Below are positions 1 to 5,173 of a DNA stretch of 6,234 nucleotides, piece after piece (within the stretch, counting starts at the first letter, position 1; each line of letters begins with the position of its first letter). The notes beneath the pieces are model-generated. The model worked only from the letters and a program-made list of their open reading frames with translations. It had not been told where the DNA came from and ran no database searches. Made by a program: the position numbers and the translations under genes. This DNA is from an uncultured Erysipelotrichaceae bacterium (GTDB lineage Bacteria; Bacillota_I; Bacilli_A; Erysipelotrichales; Coprobacillaceae), in assembly GCA_900317015.1 (NCBI GenBank), contig ONFH01000100.1, positions 1-6,234 of the forward strand, written 5' to 3'.

Positions 1-3
1 CGC

Positions 4-1884
4 TCATGTCCTTTGTAAATAGTTCACAAATTGGTTTTCATCGATCGGCTTAGAATAGTAGTAGCCTTGGAGATGCTGCACATGCATCGAGGATAAGGAT
101 TCGGCCATTTCCTTGGTCTCGACCCCTTCCACGGTCACATCTTTTCCCACCTCTGAGATCAGCTTAATGATATAAGGCAGAAATTCATTTTCCCCTTTGA
201 AATATGACCAGGTCAAAGACAGATCGATCTTGATGATATCAAACGGATATTTAATGATTCGTGTCAGATTCGAATAGCCGGTGCCAAAGTCATCTAAGGC
301 AAAGACAATGCCCTTTGCACTCATCTTCTGCATCATCTGTTCTAACAGTTCCACATCGACGAATGTCGACTCTGTAATTTCCACATGGATCAACCCATGA
401 TCAATACCATAAGAATCTAAGATCTTAAAGAACTTTTCTGGGAACTGTTCATCCAAACACTGCAGTGGTGACACATTGACGTTAATATAATCGATACCTA
501 GGGCTTTGACATCATGCTTCTTGATAAAGCGACAGACCTTATGAATGATCTGAAAGCCAAGACGATCGATGATGCCTAAGTGTTCTGCTGCATGGATGAA
601 TTCTTCTGGTGAGATGAAGCCTAACTCATCATCAATCAATCGAGATAAAGCTTCACAGCCGCTCACCCGATGTTTCTTCGTATTATAAATGGGCTGGTAA
701 TACACTTGAATGGCATCATTTTCAACCGCACGATTGGTTGCATCCTCGATCTGCAGGCGATGATGATAGATTTTCACATCATCATTGGTTACGACCACTC
801 TCGCATCGGTATCTAGATACTGTGTCTGCGCCGTTGCCTGATGGATCACTTCTTCAAGCTCTCTTAAGTCATTGATCTGAATGCTTTGATCAATATAACT
901 TAAGTAGAAAGATAAGAAGTTTGATGACTCGCCTTCTAGAGGCTTGGAAAAGAGGTCTCTAAAATAGGTATTGGCTTCCTGAAAATCTAAAGGCGATGGT
1001 GAAATGATCAAAAAGCGACCAGAGCCAATATAACCACAGACTTCCTTACGGTACTGATGATCGATCTTCGTGGCAATGATTTGCAGGAGCTTCTTCATCT
1101 TTTTGTTGCCTACCAGCTGTTTCATGCCAACATAGTTTTCAATGGAAATCATGATCATATTCAAAGACACATGATTTTTATATTGTTCCTGAATATAAGT
1201 TCTGATTCCCCTAATATTAAAGAGGCCGGTCTTGCCATTGATATAATAATCAGGACTCTGTACACCAAAGTAAATGACGACTAATGACAATGTATAAAGC
1301 AGGTCAATAAATAAAATACTGCGGACCATTAAGCGTAGGATCGTCCCTACCGCAACGATCAGGTTGGCAAACACTAAGGACATGCGCTCCGTACTTTCCA
1401 TATTTTTTGTCGTGGCAACCAATAGCGCCGCACTGAAGCCATAGAAGATGCCACAGAAGTAACGAAAATCTCTTGACGTATTGAGAATCGTCATTTCACT
1501 CGCCTGAGCGTGATAGAGACCTTCAATAAATAGATTGCCTAGAATATAAAGATAGCTAAAAAGCAGCACACCAAACATAACAAGATTTCGGCTCTTATGT
1601 TTAGGGGCAAAGGTCGCCGAGAAACAATAAAATAAGAAAGCACGCAATTCATAAAGTGTGGAATAGACGATACACAAGATATAAAGGAATAAAATGCCAA
1701 AGTGCTGATAATGATCATTGACATAAGCAATGGACACATTTAACGGCATCGTGATGGCATGCACGATAAAGAGCAGTAAGTAAAAACGATTGCGCCAAGT
1801 TGGCAGATGTTTTCTGCGACTGTAAAACATGATGAGCAGAACCATGACACAGAATGATGAAAGTACAAAATTATAGTTGCGCAT
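4..1884 (-). CDS. 7TM sensor / degenerate GGDEF / EAL c-di-GMP phosphodiesterase (paralogue 1)
   Basis: Predicted membrane-bound phosphodiesterase, 626 residues, that would hydrolyse c-di-GMP to pGpG in the cytoplasm. About seven hydrophobic helices occupy residues 6-210, ending in an 'FGVQSPDYYI' linker. A GGDEF-like fold follows at about 216-365, with GSGRF (287-291) in place of GGDEF, so it should not make c-di-GMP. The EAL domain (about 391-626) keeps every expected catalytic residue: E411 in EALSR, N470 in NVNVS, E502 and E505 in EITE, D531/D532 in DDFGTG, K552 in KID, E586 in EGVET and Q606 in QGY. The start is the ATG at 1882-1884, because the GGAGGAGGG ribosome binding site lies directly upstream; an in-frame TTG 12 codons earlier would place that site inside the gene. 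It lies downstream of a paralogue of the same architecture. EAL activity is a family-based prediction; the signal sensed is unknown. The stop codon is at the window edge, so its terminator is not visible. Confidence 0.93.
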   Translation of the reverse strand: MRNYNFVLSSFCVMVLLIMFYSRRKHLPTWRNRFYLLLFIVHAITMPLNVSIAYVNDHYQHFGILFLYILCIVYSTLYELRAFLFYCFSATFAPKHKSRNLVMFGVLLFSYLYILGNLFIEGLYHAQASEMTILNTSRDFRYFCGIFYGFSAALLVATTKNMESTERMSLVFANLIVAVGTILRLMVRSILFIDLLYTLSLVVIYFGVQSPDYYINGKTGLFNIRGIRTYIQEQYKNHVSLNMIMISIENYVGMKQLVGNKKMKKLLQIIATKIDHQYRKEVCGYIGSGRFLIISPSPLDFQEANTYFRDLFSKPLEGESSNFLSFYLSYIDQSIQINDLRELEEVIHQATAQTQYLDTDARVVVTNDDVKIYHHRLQIEDATNRAVENDAIQVYYQPIYNTKKHRVSGCEALSRLIDDELGFISPEEFIHAAEHLGIIDRLGFQIIHKVCRFIKKHDVKALGIDYINVNVSPLQCLDEQFPEKFFKILDSYGIDHGLIHVEITESTFVDVELLEQMMQKMSAKGIVFALDDFGTGYSNLTRIIKYPFDIIKIDLSLTWSYFKGENEFLPYIIKLISEVGKDVTVEGVETKEMAESLSSMHVQHLQGYYYSKPIDENQFVNYLQRT

Positions 1885-1890
1885 AAACGA

Positions 1891-1902
1891 CCCTCCTCCC
1901 TT
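1891..1902 (-). promoter_or_regulatory. Ribosome binding site fixing the start of EAL paralogue 1
   Basis: On the minus strand AAGGGAGGAGGG ends six bases before the ATG at 1882-1884. It contains two overlapping GGAGG cores. This decides the start: the in-frame TTG (1918-1920) and ATG (1906-1908) further upstream have no comparable site and would translate through this one. Confidence 0.85.
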
Positions 1903-1971
1903 GAACATCTTAAAAAACAAGAATCAATCAACTGAATAAAAAGTCATTTTTAGAATTTTCCTTTCGCTTTT

Positions 1972-1980
1972 ATTCTATCA
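1972..1980 (-). promoter_or_regulatory. Candidate extended -10 promoter for EAL paralogue 1
   Basis: On the minus strand TGATAGAAT fits an extended -10 element (TG-n-TAGAAT, one mismatch to TATAAT). I see no good -35 box at the usual distance, which is tolerable for extended -10 promoters. Transcription would start near 1965, leaving a leader of about 80 nt before the ATG. The element lies inside one arm of a perfect inverted repeat, which suggests repression or activation at this site. This is a motif-based inference only. Confidence 0.45.
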
Positions 1981-2001
1981 AAACTTGATCTTGTTTGATA
2001 G
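1975..2001. repeat. Perfect 8-bp inverted repeat overlapping the candidate promoter (possible operator)
   Basis: CTATCAAA (1975-1982) and TTTGATAG (1994-2001) are perfect reverse complements separated by 11 bases. One arm covers most of the extended -10 element of EAL paralogue 1. A two-fold symmetric site in this position is typical of a dimeric transcription factor operator. An alternative is an AT-rich hairpin: read on the plus strand it is followed by a run of six T (2002-2007), but no plus-strand gene precedes it. Confidence 0.45.
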
Positions 2002-2057
2002 TTTTTTCCTTCTTTTCAAAAATTATCTCTCATTGGAAAAGTAGATACATGATTTCT

Positions 2058-2090
2058 AAAATCAAGAAAAGCAGATCTAAGACCTGCTTT
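2058..2090 (-). terminator. Moderate intrinsic terminator at the end of EAL paralogue 2
   Basis: On the minus strand AAAGCAGGT and ATCTGCTTT form a 9-bp stem (one G-U pair) around the 5-base loop CTTAG, followed by TCTTGATTTT. The TAG stop codon of the upstream gene (2077-2079) lies in the loop. The T tract is interrupted, so termination may be incomplete and some readthrough into EAL paralogue 1 is possible. Confidence 0.6.
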
Positions 2091-3960
2091 GTAAATACTG
2101 TATAAAGGCATCTGCTGGGATCGGTTTTGAGAAGTAATAGCCCTGCAAGCTTGTCACCTGCATAGCGATCAAGGCATCCGCCATCTCTTTTGTCTCTACC
2201 CCTTCTACAGTCACTGCATTATTGGTTCCCTGAATGCCTTCAATCACATGAGGCAGAAAGTGATTTTCTCCTTTGAAGTAGGACCACGTCAAAGTCAGAT
2301 CGATTTTAATTGTCGAGAAAGGATAATGGGCAACACGATTGATATTCGAATAGCCCGTTCCATAATCGTCAAGATTAAAGAGAATGCCCTTTTTCACCAT
2401 CTGATTCATCATTTTAATCAGTTTGTCTTCATTACAGATGCTTGATTCCGTAATTTCTAAACGAATCCATGATGGATCCACATCATAACGTTTCAGAATT
2501 TCAAAGAACTGATCAGGAAAGTGAACATTTAAGCACTGCAAAGGTGATAAGTTCACATTGATATAGTCTAAACCAAGGGCTTTGAGATCATGATCATGAA
2601 TAAAGCGACAGACTTTTTCGATGATCTGAAAGCCAAGACGATTGATCGTCCCGCTGCGTTCACTCGCCGCAATGAATTCCTCTGGCGAAATAAAACCAAG
2701 CTCTGGATCGATCAAACGAGATAAGGCTTCGGCCCCATTGACACGTTTTTTAGAAACGCTATAGATGGGCTGATAGTAGACCTGGATCGTATCATATTCA
2801 ATGGCTTTATTCGTCGCATCTTCGACTTGTAAGTGATGATGATATTTGGCGACATCTTCATCGCTCACTTCTACGACTGTTGAACGACCACTCGTCCGCG
2901 CTTCATGCGTCATCTGATCAAGAAGGTCATGCATTTCTCGCTCATTCGTGATCGTCACATCTTTTTTGAGAATCACGATGCGACACGTCAAATAAATCTC
3001 CGTATCTGTTCCAAAAGGTTCTTTAAAACGTTCCATCAGATCACGCGTTGCCTGATCAAAATCAAAATCTCCCGTTGTGAGAAGACAGAAACGGCCATCG
3101 TTGATATAGCCAACGACCTCCTTTTTAAAGTGATCATTCAGTTCATGCGAAAGACTTTTTAAGAGCTTCGTCGTATAGTCTCGACTATACAGCGCTAACA
3201 TGCCATGCCAGTTATTAATGGCAATGATCATGACATTGAGGCGCTGACGTTTTCGGTACTGTTCATGCATATAGGTCTGCAAGCCTTTGAGATTAAAGCA
3301 ATCAAGCGTCTTGCTTATGTAGAGATCGGGATTCATCACACCAAAGTAAAGGATCACAATGGCCAAAATATAGATCAAGTCCGTAAAAGGAATTGAGACA
3401 ACAAAATGACGTAAAATAGCACCAAAGGCAATCAGGACATTCGCCGCTGATAAGGATAAGACTTGCAGAGACTCTAGTCCCTGACACTTACGAATAAGAA
3501 AAAGGGAACTGAGAGAAAAGAACAAGTTATAAAGACAGCCGACGCTGATCTGCCAGATATGGAACGTCGCCAAATGAAACGTCTTTTCAATGAGATCATC
3601 CAATGGAACAAATGCCACCGAAATAAGAAATCCCAAAACAAGAGCAGCTTGCATGATTCGCTGTCTTTTACGATTCACCGGCGCAAAGGCTGCTGTAAAG
3701 CTGTAAAATTGATAGGCACGATCCAAGAATAGGATCTGATAGATCATGACCAGAATATACATCATGAAATGAGCAAAGATTTTGGGATGAACGCTTGGAT
3801 AAATGACGAGAGTATTGACGAGCATCGTCAGTACATTGATCACGAACAAGTTCAAAAAGGCACGATTGCGCTCAATAGGCAAATGCCTCTGATGGAAGTA
3901 GAGCACAAGCAAAACGAACATGATCAAAAATGAAGTGATCATAAAATCATAGGTCTGCAT
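2077..3960 (-). CDS. 7TM sensor / degenerate GGDEF / EAL c-di-GMP phosphodiesterase (paralogue 2)
   Basis: Predicted membrane c-di-GMP phosphodiesterase of 627 residues, with the same architecture as its neighbour. About seven hydrophobic helices lie within residues 5-210, ending in 'FGVMNPDLYI'. A GGDEF-like domain follows with NDGRF (287-291) at the signature, so cyclase activity is not expected. The EAL domain (about 391-627) is intact: E411 (EALSR), N470 (NVNLS), E502/E505 (EITE), D531/D532 (DDYGTG), K552 (KID), E586 (EGVET) and Q606 (QGY). Two adjacent ATGs exist (3961-3963 and 3958-3960). I chose the second: AGGAGG lies seven bases upstream of it, against four for the first, and the N-terminus and all catalytic residues then match the neighbouring paralogue position for position. 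The EAL part is clearly more similar between the two than the membrane part, suggesting different inputs to the same output. It starts 66 bp after the unrecognised helical gene and may share its transcript. Confidence 0.93.
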   Translation of the reverse strand: MQTYDFMITSFLIMFVLLVLYFHQRHLPIERNRAFLNLFVINVLTMLVNTLVIYPSVHPKIFAHFMMYILVMIYQILFLDRAYQFYSFTAAFAPVNRKRQRIMQAALVLGFLISVAFVPLDDLIEKTFHLATFHIWQISVGCLYNLFFSLSSLFLIRKCQGLESLQVLSLSAANVLIAFGAILRHFVVSIPFTDLIYILAIVILYFGVMNPDLYISKTLDCFNLKGLQTYMHEQYRKRQRLNVMIIAINNWHGMLALYSRDYTTKLLKSLSHELNDHFKKEVVGYINDGRFCLLTTGDFDFDQATRDLMERFKEPFGTDTEIYLTCRIVILKKDVTITNEREMHDLLDQMTHEARTSGRSTVVEVSDEDVAKYHHHLQVEDATNKAIEYDTIQVYYQPIYSVSKKRVNGAEALSRLIDPELGFISPEEFIAASERSGTINRLGFQIIEKVCRFIHDHDLKALGLDYINVNLSPLQCLNVHFPDQFFEILKRYDVDPSWIRLEITESSICNEDKLIKMMNQMVKKGILFNLDDYGTGYSNINRVAHYPFSTIKIDLTLTWSYFKGENHFLPHVIEGIQGTNNAVTVEGVETKEMADALIAMQVTSLQGYYFSKPIPADAFIQYLQSRS

Positions 3961-3967
3961 CATCTCT

Positions 3968-3973
3968 CCTCCT
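3968..3973 (-). promoter_or_regulatory. Ribosome binding site of EAL paralogue 2
   Basis: A consensus AGGAGG on the minus strand lies four bases before the first ATG (3961-3963) and seven before the second (3958-3960). The spacing favours the second ATG, though either could be used. Confidence 0.75.
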
Positions 3974-3983
3974 CTCTGTCTTT

Positions 3984-3992
3984 ATTTTATCA
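3984..3992 (-). promoter_or_regulatory. Candidate extended -10 promoter for EAL paralogue 2
   Basis: TGATAAAAT on the minus strand fits an extended -10 element (TG-n-TAAAAT). Upstream is an A-rich tract (about 4001-4024) and no recognisable -35 box. Transcription would begin near 3977, giving a leader of about 15 nt that just includes the ribosome binding site. The same core, TGATARAATAAA, occurs at the promoter of paralogue 1. Co-transcription from the upstream gene is an alternative. Confidence 0.4.
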
Positions 3993-3993
3993 C

Positions 3994-4032
3994 GAATGAC
4001 GTTTTCTTTTTATTTTCTTTTTTATGTCATTC
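3994..4032. repeat. 7-bp inverted repeat spanning the end of the helical gene and the next promoter
   Basis: GAATGAC (3994-4000) and GTCATTC (4026-4032) are perfect reverse complements separated by 25 bases that are almost pure T/C on the plus strand. On the minus strand one arm includes the TGA stop of the helical gene and the other ends one base before the TG of the next gene's extended -10. No T tract follows the minus-strand hairpin, so it does not look like a terminator. It may be chance or a weak regulatory structure. Confidence 0.3.
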
Positions 4033-5034
4033 TTCAACTTTTGATGGATCATTTTCCTGTTTGAGATGATTCATTGCATTCTCATAAAGCTTACGTAAAG
4101 CGTTCGTACTAGGAATATGCCATTGCTCAATGCCATAATGATAATAATGAATAAGTTCCTCATCTGTGAATGGACGAAGATCATTCAAAGCATAAAAGAA
4201 GGCATTGCGTAAATGATCATGGGTCGTATGATCAAAGTAATACTTGAAGGAGTCTTCACTTAACAAGCCGAGACTGCTTTCTAAGCACAGCTTTTCTCTT
4301 AATAACGTATTGATCTGTCGCGTCATCGGCATGCGCATCTCCTCATAGGTACGCCCCTGACGAGGATGATTCTGACGACGTTTTTCTAGGCTCTCCATCA
4401 GACTCACACAAATGGGTATGCTTTCCTTTTTCTGTTTCTCATTCATGACATCATTGAGCTCATAAAACAATTCAATATTGAGCGTATCGTCATTGACGAT
4501 CGTCTCACAGGCAGCCTTGATCAGTCGTTTGAGTTCTTCAACGTTTGTGGACGCATTCACCATCCGTTCCACGATCTGTTTATAGAAATCCGATTCTTTG
4601 ATTCGTAAGGATTTAAAGGCATTATGTGACCGAAAGAGATCATAAATATAAGAAGCTCCAAAGAGTGAAAACAAGTCTAAAAGCATCGTATTGGCAATTT
4701 CATAATTGGCATCATCCACGGTGATCTGCAATAAACCCTTCACATATTTAGACGCTTCAAAGCGCCAGCGTGACTGCTGATCCTTAGAAACGACACGGTT
4801 AGGCTTATAGTAATAGCCCATCTTAATATTTGTGATAAACGTGTCGATTTCATTTTCGAGTGTCGCAAAATCAACGGTTTTTTTCTGTTTTCGTCCTTCT
4901 AAGATTGCTGTCAATGATGCATCCAATTCCTCACTTTGTTTTGCCGGAAATCTTTGATAGAGCATCATCAAGGCGTTGACCAGATCGACCTTTTTGGCTT
5001 TCTTCGCTTTCTTTTTGAGTTCTTCTGCTTGCAT
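4027..5034 (-). CDS. Uncharacterised soluble alpha-helical protein (335 aa)
   Basis: I do not recognise this family. The product has no signal peptide and no membrane segment and should be cytoplasmic. It opens with a lysine-rich amphipathic stretch (residues 4-15, ELKKKAKKAKK), then a helix with 'LVNALMMLYQRFP' (18-30) and a basic linker (48-53). A distinctive aromatic-basic segment follows at 73-92 (MGYYYKPNR, then SRWRFE). The rest (about 95-325) looks like successive helices rich in Leu, Glu, Lys and Tyr, including a Tyr/His-rich patch at 285-305, and the C-terminus is acidic. No catalytic or metal-binding motif is evident. The basic N-terminus and helical-repeat look would suit a nucleic-acid or protein-binding role, but that is a guess. 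The start ATG (5032-5034) has GAGGGTGAGG upstream and a promoter just before it. It precedes EAL paralogue 2 by 66 bp, so the two may be co-expressed. Confidence 0.85.
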   Translation of the reverse strand: MQAEELKKKAKKAKKVDLVNALMMLYQRFPAKQSEELDASLTAILEGRKQKKTVDFATLENEIDTFITNIKMGYYYKPNRVVSKDQQSRWRFEASKYVKGLLQITVDDANYEIANTMLLDLFSLFGASYIYDLFRSHNAFKSLRIKESDFYKQIVERMVNASTNVEELKRLIKAACETIVNDDTLNIELFYELNDVMNEKQKKESIPICVSLMESLEKRRQNHPRQGRTYEEMRMPMTRQINTLLREKLCLESSLGLLSEDSFKYYFDHTTHDHLRNAFFYALNDLRPFTDEELIHYYHYGIEQWHIPSTNALRKLYENAMNHLKQENDPSKVEE

Positions 5035-5036
5035 AT

Positions 5037-5046
5037 CCTCACCCTC
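5037..5046 (-). promoter_or_regulatory. Ribosome binding site of the helical protein gene
   Basis: GAGGGTGAGG on the minus strand precedes the ATG at 5032-5034. The GAGGG part sits seven bases upstream, a normal spacing. Confidence 0.65.
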
Positions 5047-5055
5047 TTTTCTTTA

Positions 5056-5084
5056 ATGATAAGAAAAAGAGACGTTCCTGACAA
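5056..5084 (-). promoter_or_regulatory. Sigma-A-type promoter of the helical protein gene
   Basis: On the minus strand a -35 box TTGTCA (5079-5084) is separated by exactly 17 bases from a -10 box TATCAT (5056-5061). Each box matches the housekeeping consensus at five of six positions. Transcription would start near 5049, giving a leader of about 15 nt that includes the ribosome binding site. This is the best promoter in the window and may drive the helical gene and, by readthrough, EAL paralogue 2. Confidence 0.75.
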
Positions 5085-5142
5085 TGATTTTCCCACTTTT
5101 CATAAAATCTTATTGAAAGAATACCTATTTTTTATTTCTTTG

Positions 5143-5173
5143 AAAAAGTGAGTCCTCGTTTTTAGGACTCACT
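5143..5173 (-). terminator. Strong intrinsic terminator after the GTPase gene
   Basis: AGTGAGTCCT and AGGACTCACT form a perfect 10-bp stem with a 7-base loop (AAAAACG on the minus strand), followed by TTTTC; with the last stem base this makes five T. The TGA stop codon of the GTPase gene lies inside the stem. It separates the GTPase transcript from the helical gene and its promoter. Confidence 0.85.

Noticed and set aside
1885..1920. Longer reading frame for EAL paralogue 1 starting at a TTG at 1918-1920
   Set aside because: The extra 12 codons contain the strong ribosome binding site (read as Gly-Gly-Gly) and no site precedes the TTG; the ATG at 1882-1884 also aligns with the paralogue's start.
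1975..2007. Plus-strand intrinsic terminator (hairpin followed by six T)
   Set aside because: The stem is AT-rich and no plus-strand gene precedes it; its overlap with the minus-strand promoter makes an operator the better, though unproven, reading.
1885..2067. c-di-GMP riboswitch in the leader of EAL paralogue 1
   Set aside because: The spacer is AT-rich and lacks the conserved core and paired helices expected of GEMM-type c-di-GMP aptamers.
2905..3162. Plus-strand open frame of 85 codons, and similar antisense frames at 1057-1284, 2248-2445 and 3205-3396
   Set aside because: They lie entirely inside the EAL genes, have no ribosome binding site that I can see, and their proteins show no domain-like pattern; they are shadows of the minus-strand genes.
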